A stretch of DNA of 17,830 nucleotides from Pleurotus ostreatus/Saccharomyces cerevisiae fusant (lineage: Eukaryota > Opisthokonta): positions 1 to 17,830 of the forward strand of contig JAMQCK010000682.1 in NCBI GenBank assembly GCA_024196135.1, written 5' to 3'. The position numbers and the translations under genes are program-made. Positions 1 to 9,777 of this stretch are shown piece after piece; the stretch's first letter is position 1, and each line of letters starts with the position of its first letter. A model generated the notes under the pieces. That model had not been told where the DNA came from, searched no databases, and saw only the letters and a list, made by a program, of their open reading frames with translations.

Positions 1-523
1 CCCAGCATCTGAATCGACGTGTTCTTCGCCGCCTTGTCGCTGGCCGCGACCTGCACGGCGTGGTACACGGTATGATCGCGCCGCACCGTCCGGATGTTGG
101 CCGTCACCTGGCAATTCTCGAGCTATGATGGGGGTTGGCGAGGGGGGAAGAGGAAGGACAAGCGTCAGTTATGTACGCTCTAGACTTAAGACATGTCCTA
201 CACACCTGCAGCACCGTCACCGGGCACGCCACGCCATGCTCATTGAAGATGGTCGTCATCCCCTTCTTCCGCGCGATCACGCCCGTGCGCACCGACAGCG
301 GCGTCCATTTGCGCGGCTCGCTTGACTCGGGTGCGGCCTCTGCCTTCGCCGCAGCCGCCCTAGCAGCCGCAGACGAATGCACGCATCGTATTCTGGGTGT
401 GGTCGGTGTCGCAGAGGGCAAGCGCGCGGACCGAGTCGTCGCACGAAATGTCGCCATTGTCTTTGGTGTCACCCGCAAAGCCGCCGGCGCTTCCGCGACC
501 ACAGAGAGCCCCGTTCGCAGCAT
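1..523 (-). CDS. Mitochondrial large-subunit ribosomal protein uL3m, N-terminal part (cut by window edge)
   Basis: Structural protein of the mitochondrial 54S/39S large ribosomal subunit (uL3 family). Exon 1 is 523..206 and exon 2 begins at 122 and runs off the left edge. The intron 205..123 (83 nt, gtgtgt...atag) is phase 0. The Met at 523 is chosen because it opens an Arg/Ala-rich, acid-poor leader of about 50 residues, as expected for a mitochondrial presequence; an in-frame upstream Met at 703 would add 60 residues of no recognisable kind. After the leader comes the uL3 core start, including GVIARKKGMTTIF (about residues 81-93) and PVTVLQ, which after splicing joins LENCQVTANIRTV. The bacterial L3 counterpart begins GLIGRKVGMT. 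Only about 146 residues are in the window. The gene is divergent from the Rrn6-like gene, with 242 bp between the start codons. The family call is firm; the exact start is an inference. Confidence 0.9.
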
Positions 524-765
524 GATCACTGGTCCGCACGTCGAGGGCGAAGGAAAGGGGAGTTTTCGCGCTGGGACTGCCGGTCCGGATGAGGCCGCGC
601 GCCGATCACAATGCCGGCGCGGGAAAGGGAAGTTCAACTTCGACGTGACCATCACTCGCTTGCTGCTTGATTCCATTGAAAAATCTACGCGGCCAGCTGG
701 CACTTGAAGCGTTTACTCTGGGAAAAGAGAGATCTACTGGCTTTTACTCTGGAAAAGTTGGCACC
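524..765. promoter_or_regulatory. Bidirectional promoter region between uL3m and Rrn6-like gene
   Basis: Only 242 bp separate the chosen start codons of the divergent uL3m (-) and Rrn6-like (+) genes, so both promoters must lie here or overlap the other gene's 5' end. A near-repeat of tttactctggaaaag occurs at about 711-725 and 742-757 just before the Rrn6 ATG. No clear TATA box is seen. The role is inferred from gene layout alone. Confidence 0.5.
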
Positions 766-3700
766 ATGAGCACCCCATCAAATGCCTGGCCAACAGACAA
801 CCGAGCCGAGAGTTCTACTTCGCACAGGAAGGGCAAGAGGAAGCAAAGAGAGAAACCTACCGAGGGATATCCAACCCTGGTTCCTGGTCTACTGAGCTCT
901 GCTACGCTGCTGGAACGTCCCAATGGCCGCCTCGAATGGAGCACAGTAACTGGCGCCATGAATAAGAGTAGGTAAGGATATGCCACCTAGATGCGCTGTT
1001 GTGCTTACCATGCTTAGGAAAGCGCTCGCGAATCTCTGCAAGGGATCCTGTCACCCTGTTTCCGCCTACGCGAACGCCCGAACTTCCTCTGCCGCACACG
1101 ACGATACAGCAGAAAGCCGAAGAGGGTGTAAGTGATTTATTTGCCTCTACCACACACCATTGTATCCTTTGCATACTATATGTCTTGCCTACTCACACAA
1201 CAGCCCAACAGGCGAATTTTCTCCGCACCTTCCTCCCTGACGTCGATGTGACCGCCGAACTCATCCGCGAGGAGATTACCCATGACGAGGAGCTAGCTCG
1301 CGACACCGTCACTTTCGACCCACTTGCTGGGAACACTTTGGCGCCAGTGGTGTACTACGACACTCCGACGCAAGCAACTACATGCCTGGCTTTTCCTACT
1401 GGCGAGCTTGGAAGTGATTTGAGTATGTTCTCTTTCGGCGAAGGCAGGAATCATGCTGAGAGTTCTCTGATGGTAGATATCTCACTGTATACGCATAACG
1501 CAGACGAAGGGACCACTTTTATACCGCAAGCCCGTCCTGCGCGAACATTTCCAACACCGATACAACAAGTCGTAGCGCACAGTCCGGCCTCTGGTATATG
1601 GAATCAGTGTATGTGTTTTGCTTCATAATTTTCGTGCTTCGCTGTCTCATGAATTTCCCAGCTACCTATCTCGCCGTCCGGACCCTCGGAGCCACACATA
1701 TCTCGCAGCTGAGCGCGCAAGCAAGTACATCAGCCATACAGCTGGAAGATTGCCTCATCCTCAGGCGCGCACATACCGGCGGCAAATATATCGTTGACAT
1801 GGGCTTTCAGCCGTCTGGACCGACGTTCGTCGCCGTAAATGAGCAGGGTGGCGTCTTTTCTATTGACCTAAGCGCGGGACAGTCCTCCCTGTAAGCCTTG
1901 AATATCTGGTGCATACAGACGAGTTCTTAAATTATTTACAGGAAGACCGTCGTCCAGCCCCTCGATACGACCTCACAGAACGATCAATTTTGGAGACTAG
2001 GAATGAATCCATCGACTTCAACGTTTTTGCTCGCATCCTCTTCAGCCGTTCGTCGAATAGATCCTCGAGTATGCCGATCCGGCCTAGCGTACCCTCAAAT
2101 TGCTGACACTTCTCGCAGATAAGCGAAACACCAACATCCATATTCTCCCTGGCAAAACCTCCCGAACGCCTCACAGCTATCGAAGACGATCCAACCGAGA
2201 GCACTATCCGCCTATGTACGACTTCGCAGCTCCTCTGGCTCGACTCCCGATTTTCTACGCGCCCGCTACTGTCGTACGTGCACGGTCGCCAGTACGACCC
2301 GTCACTGCAACTTCACACGGCCAGGGTACGCGGGGGTAAGTTCGAGTATTGCGATAATCTCCATCACCCCCTCCTTTTTGCCACAAATTCCATCTAAGCG
2401 TCAGGTCGCTGACGATGCTACCCACAGCCCCCCTCTCCTTCCTCTCATCCCCTCACAACGGCATTTTCACTGTATACGACGTTTCGCGCGGGGATGGAGA
2501 CCTCATTTACGCCCACACTTCGCCGTACGCCCTCTCGGCCATCCCCGCGCGATCGTTCGTGGGGCAGACACTGTTCCGACACCCCTCCCTGAACGACGAC
2601 AATTTGAGTCTTAGCTGCATCCGTCTAGATGCAAGGGGAGGACTGACTTGTAGCGATTTATATTTCGGAGACGAGGGAGAAGGAGAAGCAGCGCTTCGGA
2701 CAAGGGTCAACTGGTCGGATGAGGTGAAGGAATTAGCCAGCACGGCAGAAAACGCGGAACCGGACTCTGGCCCGCTGGGCATGCAAGACAAGGTGGAGAT
2801 GAATCTACGGCCAGCGTACGATAGTGAGAAATTTTTCTATTTGTCGATACCCAATTGGCTGACCGACGTTATCAGGGGTCTTCCGCCAATACGACGACGA
2901 ACGCCGCGTCGCACAAGAACAAGACACCGAGTCCGTCTACGACCTCCTCGACAATGTCCCCAACTACTGGCAACAAGCAGACGAGTACCCTGATCACATA
3001 TTGACAACCTACGACGTCCTCTTCCGCTCCGGCGACGAGCCCAAGAATCCTTTCCGTGCGGACTTCCTAACGCAGAGCGCCATCAACTCGCTCCGGGGGT
3101 ACCGCGCGCTTGTTCAGGATCGCATACCGCTCGAGAGCATGAGGAAGGGGGCGAAGTGGCATTGGGATATGGGGTCGAGTTTGGCGAGGCTGGATGGTGA
3201 TTTTGAGAGTAAGGATGTGGGGGAGATGGAGGAGCAGCTGAGACGGTGGAATTTGGCGGCTGAGGAGGGAAGGGCGGCTGAAGAGGGCAGTGAGGGCGCG
3301 GACGACTCGCCAGAAGGCACTCGCACCGCCGCCTCCCTCCGCCGTGAGATGGAGGCCCGACAACAATTGACTCTCGACCTAGCGCTTTCACGGCACGTCT
3401 TCTCGGCCCGACCGTTCCTCCCGCCGGCAGAAGAATCCGACGACCTGGAAGCCATGACCTCGGCTCTATCCATCGACACGGAGCCGCCACCCGTGCACTT
3501 CAGCTATTTGACGCCGTTGAAGAAGGATCACTACGCGAGGGACGCAGGACCCACAGCCGGCAATGCGAACGCCACCTCCGATCCATATACCACCGATATA
3601 GCCAACACTACCCTCGATAGCAACGCCGCTGACACCTCCGACCAGCCCTTCATCCTCCCCCCAGGCCCCCGCCTCCTCCTCAGCGAATGGAAGCTCGGCG

Positions 3701-4167
3701 AGGACCCCTCCGAATACGAGTTCCACGACCCGTACGACGCGGACGCTGCAGAGCGCCCGCCACCTGTAGCGCGGAGAAAGGCGGCGAAACCGACATCGAC
3801 GGCGGGGATCCTGAGCGCGGAATTGCAGCAGCGGAGCCAGCCGCCGTTCGTTGTGGCGAGTCAGCCGCCGCCTGTAATGGCCAGTCAACCGCCGCCGGTG
3901 GTTGCGAGTCAGAGGCCGCCCGTAATGTCTGCGCAGCGTGCACTTGCATTCGCGTCTATTAAGCCACCTGCACGTCGACCCCTGCAGGCTGCAGGCAGCG
4001 AGCCCAATATGATGGATGTTGGACAGAGCCAGCCGAATGCGGAGTTCAGCCAGAGCCAAAGCCAGGGGATGGACTTCATGCCGAGTACGCAGGTATTGCC
4101 GGGGCCGTTCGGTGGGAGGCCTGCAGCGAAGAAGAAACCGGCGAAGAAGCGGGTCGGAGGGTTTTGA
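766..4167 (+). CDS. Rrn6-like RNA polymerase I-specific transcription initiation factor
   Basis: Subunit of the Pol I core factor (Rrn6-Rrn7-Rrn11 in yeast; TAF1C side of SL1 in animals) that recruits Pol I to the rDNA promoter in the nucleolus. Proposed exons: 766-971, 1043-1127, 1212-1608, 1662-1890, 1942-2068, 2119-2335, 2428-2823, 2876-4167. They sum to 2949 nt (982 aa) with frame kept throughout. Family signs are a TYLAVRT strand near residue 231, a beta-propeller-like middle part with TTSQLLWLDSR and PLLSYVHGRQYDPSLQLHT, then a helical part, a low-complexity Pro/Ser/Gln region, and the typical tail TQVLPGPFGG followed by a Lys-rich end finishing in GGF. The weakest point is the first intron: the best acceptor by eye (1017, with a CTTAC branch site) breaks the frame, while 1042 keeps it. 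The length is close to that of yeast Rrn6. The gene converges on cyclin L, 143 bp away. Confidence 0.85.
3838..3933 (+). repeat. In-frame 24-bp tandem repeat in the Rrn6-like gene (4 copies)
   Basis: Four consecutive 24-bp units at 3838-3861, 3862-3885, 3886-3909 and 3910-3933 encode QPPFVVAS, QPPPVMAS, QPPPVVAS and QRPPVMSA. The unit length is a multiple of three, so copy number can change without frameshift. It lies in the disordered linker before the Lys-rich C-terminal tail. Confidence 0.85.
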
Positions 4168-4310
4168 GGTGCGCGTTGAGGAGGGCCTCGGGGTCGTAGG
4201 GGAAATCCGAGGCGTAGTTCCCTGGAGTTGCTGTTGTTGTCGAATCATGCCTTGTACTTCGCCATTCTTGCCGGTGAACAATTCGCGGACCACTATGGCC
4301 AGGAGTCCAT

Positions 4311-5342
4311 TCAAGCCGCGCCATCTGCCACATTGTCTTGCAACCACTGTCGTACGCCCTTCTTCGTCACCATCCCCGCCAGCCGTTTGCGCTCCCCCTC
4401 CGGCCTTTGTCGGTACAAGCGCATGATATGCCCGCACACTGCCCAGATGTCGACCCACTCGGCGTCGAAGAGCTCCCACCAGGCGTTGGGCGGCTCCGAA
4501 GGGAGGGGGATGTGCAGGTCGCGAGACGTGAGGAGGATGGCGGCGGAGACGATGGTGGGGACGGGGTAGAGAGCGTAGACGGCGGTTTGGTGACTGGTTG
4601 GTAGAGAACGTTACTTACGGAGACAAAAAAAACGTAGTGAAAGGGGTAGAGAAGAGAGGGACTTACGCGTCATTGAGGTATCCCCATGCCTTCGTGACCG
4701 CGTCCGAGCGACTCGTCAAGCCAAGAACGCGCAGGTAATTGACGAGGGATCCATACGGAAGGACAACGTGCACGTTGAAGCCTAAGCGCTTGAGCAGTTG
4801 CATCTCCGCGACGACCAAGGCGTCCTTGAGTTCGTAGAATGTATTGCCGAAGTACGACATGGGGGAATACTTGAATGGCGTGTGGCTCTTGGAGCTGATC
4901 GAGTGCTCTTCTCGCTGGAGGAGGACGTCGTAGACGTTGATGATGTCGCGCATGCGGATAGGGCATTCTTCGAGCTTGGAGCCGAGAAAGAGCGCCCCCA
5001 TTCCCATGTCCTATCCGACGATTTAGTCGTGGGGCAGACGGTGTTCCCGCGGAAGACGTACCCCGATCCCATACTGCTTCATCGAGGACACGAACCAGAA
5101 TCTCTGGAAGAGTATTTGTGCAGACGCGACTGCAACTTGCTTCCTGGTCCCATACTCTCAGCTTTCTGCATATGCTGGATAGAAGCCTTTACGCACTGCT
5201 TCAACAGAATCCCAGCCTGGTGGATGAGTTTGCACCCATACGCGCGCAGATCCTCCTCGAGTTCTTGGGGTATACCATCTTCTCGTGACGGCGTACGCTC
5301 AATGTTCGCCAGGGACGCCAGCGGCTGCAAGTTCGCCGCCAT
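4311..5342 (-). CDS. Cyclin L (CDK-partner cyclin of transcription/splicing)
   Basis: Cyclin L pairs with CDK11-type kinases in the nucleus and links transcription to pre-mRNA splicing. Exons: 5342..5193, 5139..5062, 5010..4667, 4593..4311, giving 284 aa with frame kept. Introns are 53, 51 and 73 nt. The protein opens MAANLQPLASLANIE and has ELEEDLRAYGCKLIHQAGIL before the first cyclin box. The spliced junction reads LLKQC-QVAVASAQILFQRFWF, a good match to cyclin L. Box one holds LFLGSKLEECPIRMRDIINV with the conserved Lys88 and Glu91. Then come VAEMQLLKRLGFNVHV (from about 140) and box two with VYALYPVPTIVSAAILL (196-212) and WWELFDAEWVDIWAVCGHI. The Met at 5342 is preferred over an in-frame Met ten residues upstream (5372). 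Unlike animal cyclin L1/L2 there is no C-terminal RS domain; the protein stops about 30 residues after the second box. Confidence 0.93.
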
Positions 5343-5486
5343 GACGAGATGAAAGTCAGGAGCAAAGAACAATGGCCGCTCCCCAATCCGGACGCGTTCT
5401 TTGTTGTCCTGATCGGGTCAGAAATGCGTCCGCTTAGACACGCGCGTCGCTTGTTCCCAACAACGACGACATATCGAAGACGCAGC
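5343..5486. promoter_or_regulatory. Bidirectional promoter region between cyclin L and the RGG/SR-rich gene
   Basis: The two start codons are 144 bp apart on opposite strands, so the genes must share promoter sequence. The + strand reading frame is open through most of this gap (from an ATG at 5349), so an N-terminal extension of the + gene cannot be excluded. No TATA box is seen. Confidence 0.5.
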
Positions 5487-7969
5487 ATGTCTGGCCTTCC
5501 TCCGCGCCCCGACGGCGCTGTGCCTCCCCCTCCTGGACCCAGACGAGAGACTGGCGGACGCTTCCGCGGGCGTGATGACAGGCCGCCGCGCGGTAGAGGC
5601 CGTGGGCGCGGCGGTGACAGGGCGTATAATCCGCGCTACGCCAGAGACTCTTATCCTGCGAACGACAGCTTTCGGGATGAATATCCGGACAGAGGAGACC
5701 GTGGCTGGCAAGAGAATACGCGGAGCAGAGGATATGGGCGACCGTACCCCGAATCGCGACCACCACCGAGGCGCGAGCCTGAGCGGGATACCTACTATGC
5801 TGGCGCCTCACGAGGATACGACGACAGAAGAGACCCTTACCCCTCTACGTCTCGCGACTTGCCTCCTCCTCGAGGGAGGTACGACAGGGAACCTTCGCCT
5901 CGCCGGGACGTATACGATCGACGAGCGGGTGCGTTTACAAGTCTATATCTTGCCAAGTCGGATATTGACCTTCTGTAGACTATCGACGCCGCACCCCCAG
6001 CCCGCGGCGTGGTGCATACCCTCCTCAAAGCCCTTCCATGTCTCGAGGGCGCTACCCACCTGACTACGAGAGGCCCAGCTCCCGATCTTCCTCTCGCAGC
6101 CGCTTCACCGAAAGCCCCGTCGTGAACAAACTCCAACGAGAGTCCTACGACCGCCCCGCAACTGACAACGATGAACTGGAGGCTGGACAACTGATCTCAG
6201 AGCCCGAGCCACCTTCGCCACCGCCGCCTCTCATCCACCGCATCAGCTCCCCGCGTCGCAGTCCGCCTCCTCCGCCTCCCAGTAGGTTACCGGGGAGGCG
6301 CAGACAGCCCCGCAAATGGGATGCTCCGGGGCCTGGCCGCCGCAGAGATGCCTCGCCACCCACTCAGCCCCGCTTCCGCGGCAACTGGCAGCCCATTACC
6401 ACGGACCGTGCACGAACGCCCTCGCCTCCACCGGAAGAGCCAAAAGAAGAGGACGTAGAGATGGCGCCTCCACCTCCCGCAGCGCAGGCCCAACCCTCAT
6501 ACAATGAGCCTATCTCAGCAGAAATGCAACCGGAACCTGCAACGACTCTGGCTGCCGCCCCAGGCCCGCCTGTACCTGCCAACCATGGTGACATTGTCAA
6601 GCAAGCGTACGGGAACATGCCCACGCCCATTATCGTCCCCGCGTCTGCGCCCTCTGGGCCTGCGCCGAAGAAGGCATCGTGGGCGAAAGCAGCAATGGTT
6701 CCCGCCAATGTTCATATCGTGTCCACTCCTGCTGCGTCGACATCGCAGCCAATTCCTGTGGCACCTCAAACAGCTCCAGCGGCGTCTCAGCCGGTATCTG
6801 GACCACCGCCTGCTGCACCTACGCCCGCGCCTGCGAAGACTGAACCCAAGGACGAGCCCATGGAAGTTGACCAAGTACCCGCCAAGCAACCGACACCGCG
6901 CGCACCTTCGCCGCTTCCAGAGATCAAGTCGCCAGAGCTCAAGGTCGAGTCGCCCCCCGAACCGCATGCCTCACAAGCCAGCCAGCCCACTCCCGCGCAG
7001 GCCAGCCCAGCTACACCCAATCCCGCGCATGCCCCTCCACCAAAAGACATCAAGGGCAAAGGCCGTCTTGGAGCGCCGCCGTCCCAGCCTCGAGGCTTCA
7101 CCCTGCCCACCGAACCTCGCAGCATGGCGGCCCACGCCAACGATTCGAGAGGACATGCATCACACCCAATACCCACCGGCCCCCGCCTCAACCGTAATGC
7201 GTCGTTGTCCACATCAACCTCAGGACCCTCGTCGCTGCCTGCGAAACCGGACTCCCTACCTCCGACCCCCGTCCTGCCTTCGCCCGCTGCAGCATCACCC
7301 CTGGCGCGCGACTCGCCTGCGGTGGCTGCAACGCCAGTTGTGAGCTTACCTCCCACGCCCGCGACGTCAACGCCTGTGGCGGGGCCGTCTGCGACACTGG
7401 TTACGCCCACGCCTACAGCAGTTATGGGTTCCCCGTCTCTAGGCGTTGCTGGTTCGTCGGACAGCCCTGCGATCCTTCCGCCGGGTGGTATCAAGAGGGA
7501 ATTGTCTACCGCTTCGTCTGCTCCACCAGAAGCATCTGCCAATGCGGCAGAGGTCAAGGCCGAAGGCGAGGACCCTCACCACTTCAGGGTCAGGGCCTAC
7601 GTGCCACATCACGAGCGGGTGAGTTTCCCTTCATTCCCTCTCACCCTCTCAAACTCACCTAACGCCCCTTCGTAGCAAGCCCTCGCCCGCAAACGGCTCA
7701 AAGCCCCCCAATACGAGGAACCCCGCACGGACCTCGACGCCCTCTACGACGAGCGCCAATCCTTCTACGCGCAGCTGCGCTCCTTCCAACACGCCGTCGC
7801 CCGCAAGAACTCCGAGTACGCGGCGAGCGCGGCGGCGACGGGGCGCGCGTTGTTGGAGTATGAGCTGGCAGGGAATGAGGTGCGGTATGCGCAGATGCGG
7901 CACACGATGGCGGAGGAGCAGACGGAACTGGCGAAGCGGGGGTGCTTGGGGGTGGAGTATGGGAAGTAG
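5487..7969 (+). CDS. Hypothetical RGG/SR- and proline-rich disordered protein with C-terminal helical region
   Basis: Exons 5487-5928, 5979-7618 and 7676-7969 give 791 aa; the introns (50 and 57 nt, gtgcgt...gtag and gtgagt...gtag) keep frame. No named family is recognised. From the N terminus: a proline-rich start (MSGLPPRPDG), an RG cluster (about residues 26-43), an Arg/Tyr/Asp-rich stretch with SPRR and TPSPRR motifs, and SSRSSSRSR near 181-189. About 450 residues of Pro/Ala/Ser/Thr-rich, likely unstructured sequence follow. The last about 110 residues differ: HHFRVRAYVPHHER joins an acidic, Ala- and Gln-rich helical region that could form a coiled coil. RG and SR repeats suggest RNA binding or a place in splicing/mRNP complexes (inference). 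The Met at 5487 is chosen by context; an in-frame Met at 5349 would add 46 residues. The gene is divergent from cyclin L. Confidence 0.8.
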
Positions 7970-8082
7970 GAGTGGTATCAATGAACATTCCTGTGTTTTT
8001 TCAAACTGAATTTCTTGTCATGCATAGCTTACAGGCGACGTATCCCTACAAAGCCGATGTTCATTTCACGCTCGCGCTTCCC

Positions 8083-9062
8083 TCACTCATTCTTCGGCCT
8101 GTTCCACATAGCGTGCCAGCCCTGAACGACCGAGGCACAAACATTGCAGGCCGTCCCTGCACCAACGTCGTAGGCCTTCTTGCCCAAGTCCCAGCCAACC
8201 TGCCCGACGACCTGGGCCTTCTTGTCAAGTTCGTGAGCCTTCGCAAAATCGTATGCCATCCTTCCACCGCCAGAAGCGGCCGCTCCGACCGCCCCTCCCA
8301 AGTAAACTCCAGCAGCAGGTATCGTCCCTGTCGCTCCTGCCGCCTGCAAGGCCGCGAAGACGCTCCCCGCAGCGACGTTACCGATGCTGGCGTGGATGAG
8401 GGCTGCCAAACTGCCTGCTCGCGAGATCATGATGGGACGGTAGGAAAAGGTCAGTCACTGAGTCTACTTTTGAGAGGGCCATTGCCATACCTGCGACAAT
8501 ACCCGCAGAGCCGAAACCCATGACACCGAGCATCGCAGGCCCGAGGATGGGCATGAGGATGGCGGTCAGCGCCCCGCCGCTGATGGCGATTGGCACGGCA
8601 GGGTCTGGTGGACAAAACAAGAAATATGCGGGAAACAGGAAAATATGTCAGATCGATGTCGGCGCGCACAAAGAGCACGCACTCTGTCCCACCCACAGCA
8701 CCGCTCTAAGCGCTGCCGCGATCGCCTGGAGTAGGACGGGCACGAGCGCTTTCGCTATGTGCTGGCTAAAAAGTTTGGCGGATTGGATGGTGAGCTGGGC
8801 CCTGAGCATGGCGATGCGAGCTTCGGTGGTAGCTCTGGGCTCCGTTATGATCACGTCGGGTGAATCTAAAAAGGATGGAGTCGTCAGACAGTCTATGGAA
8901 TGAGAAGGAATGGCAGGACTCACTGCTGGAAGCGACTTGGCTCTCCATCGGCTTAGAATTACCTGCTGAGCCATCGCTATCCCCCGAGCTCGTGATGTTT
9001 GCTAAGAGACAAGAGACAGTTAGCGACTCCCTTTGGACTTGCGACGACAGCGACACACCCAT
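8083..9062 (-). CDS. IFI6/ISG12-like (interferon-induced 6/27 family) protein, copy A
   Basis: Exons 9062..9059, 9001..8924, 8865..8683, 8604..8491, 8414..8083 give 236 aa. All four introns (57, 58, 78, 76 nt) are phase 1 and canonical. The first is an in-frame 57 nt with a CTAAC branch site, splitting codon 2 after ATGG. The N-terminal third is polar, followed by an Ala-rich amphipathic region (TEARIAMLRAQLTIQSAKLF). The Gly/Ala-rich hydrophobic core has ILGPAMLGVMGFGSAGIVAG joined to SLAALIHASIGNVAAGSVFA, the layout of the ISG12 motif. In animals the family consists of small hydrophobic proteins of mitochondria, ER or nuclear envelope that affect cell death; the fungal role is unknown. The C terminus is soluble-looking, with two GQV/GKKAYD segments and a basic end. 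The gene converges on the RGG/SR gene (113 bp). The family call rests on motif pattern, not a search. Confidence 0.8.
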
Positions 9063-9129
9063 CCTTGTCCCGAGGCAAACCTGAGGGTTACGGTGCGAAG
9101 GAAGGGGCCCATCTCACGGCTACAGACTG

Positions 9130-9180
9130 TTATATAGGCTATCGGCGTTTCTGAGCGGCGAATAGAAGACCCCATCTCAC
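9130..9180 (-). promoter_or_regulatory. TATA box and conserved upstream block of ISG12-like copy A
   Basis: On the minus strand TATATAA lies at 9136..9130, 68 nt upstream of the ATG at 9062. Further upstream, 9180..9159 is a 22-nt block identical to 11278..11257 ahead of copy B. Placement and conservation suggest the core promoter. Confidence 0.6.
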
Positions 9181-9267
9181 TTTAGCCACGCACCTGCCGT
9201 GCGGAAGGTCCTGCGAGGATACTAGGAATTGGAAGTTGCTCGCCACAAACACAGCCGGCAAGCTTCG

Positions 9268-9585
9268 GCCAAGAGGTGGTCGATCTCAGAATCGGGCACA
9301 TCCCGAAGGCCACGCGAAAACCACGAGAATGCACAGCCTTGCACAGCCTCGACATCGACCAAGCAGCGTCGTAGCGATATTCCACCCTTCCTACCTTGCC
9401 TACGAGTTTTCTAGCCATTTGGATGATTCAGGGTTCGCCTGCTCTCGCCTCTACAATGACTTTCTGGTGCAGTTAAGCCTTCACAAGCGCGAACCTCGGT
9501 CAATGCGCAGGTGAGGCAGTGCATTCTCGTGGGATTCTCGTGGCCTTCGGGATATGGCCGATTCTGAGATCGACCACCTCTTGGC
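9268..9585. repeat. Long inverted repeat, 66-bp arms with 186-bp spacer
   Basis: Arm 9268-9333 matches the reverse complement of 9520-9585 at 61 of 66 positions by direct alignment, including an unbroken 28-bp match at the outer ends. The layout resembles terminal inverted repeats of a small non-autonomous DNA element, or a foldback. No target-site duplication was found by eye and the spacer has no recognisable gene. Confidence 0.85.
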
Positions 9586-9604
9586 TTCGGCGCACCTTTA
9601 TCTT

Positions 9605-9777
9605 ACTGCGACGAGCGCAGTAGCTGGCGCAGTTGAGCTGCAGTATGATCTATGAGGTCAGACCATGAGGTGGTGGGCGGGCAAGCACCTGGGCGGGGTG
9701 GCCTTTGTACCACCTCACGGCAAACCTCGCTTATCATACTGCGTCAAGTACTGCGAGCTGACTGCGCTCGTCGCAGT
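9605..9777. repeat. Imperfect palindrome, about 173 bp
   Basis: The outer 17 bp, 9605-9621, are the exact reverse complement of 9761-9777. Matches continue inwards with small gaps: gcagtatgat pairs with its complement, and tgaggtggt (9666-9674) pairs with accacctca (9709-9717) around a centre near 9691. Each 17-bp outer arm is itself a small stem (actgcg/cgcagt around acgag), so a branched fold is possible. Confidence 0.8.

Noticed and set aside
3466..4479. 337-codon open frame on the minus strand
   Set aside because: Lies antisense to the last Rrn6 exon and cyclin L end; Arg-rich shadow caused by GC-rich codon use, with no domain.
6504..7343. 279-codon + strand frame inside the RGG/SR gene
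   Set aside because: Out-of-phase reading of the same exon; Pro/Arg/Leu-rich without motifs. The chosen frame joins cleanly to both neighbouring exons.
6787..7557. 256-codon minus strand open frame
   Set aside because: Gly/Ala/Val-rich antisense shadow of the Pro/Ala/Ser-rich disordered exon.
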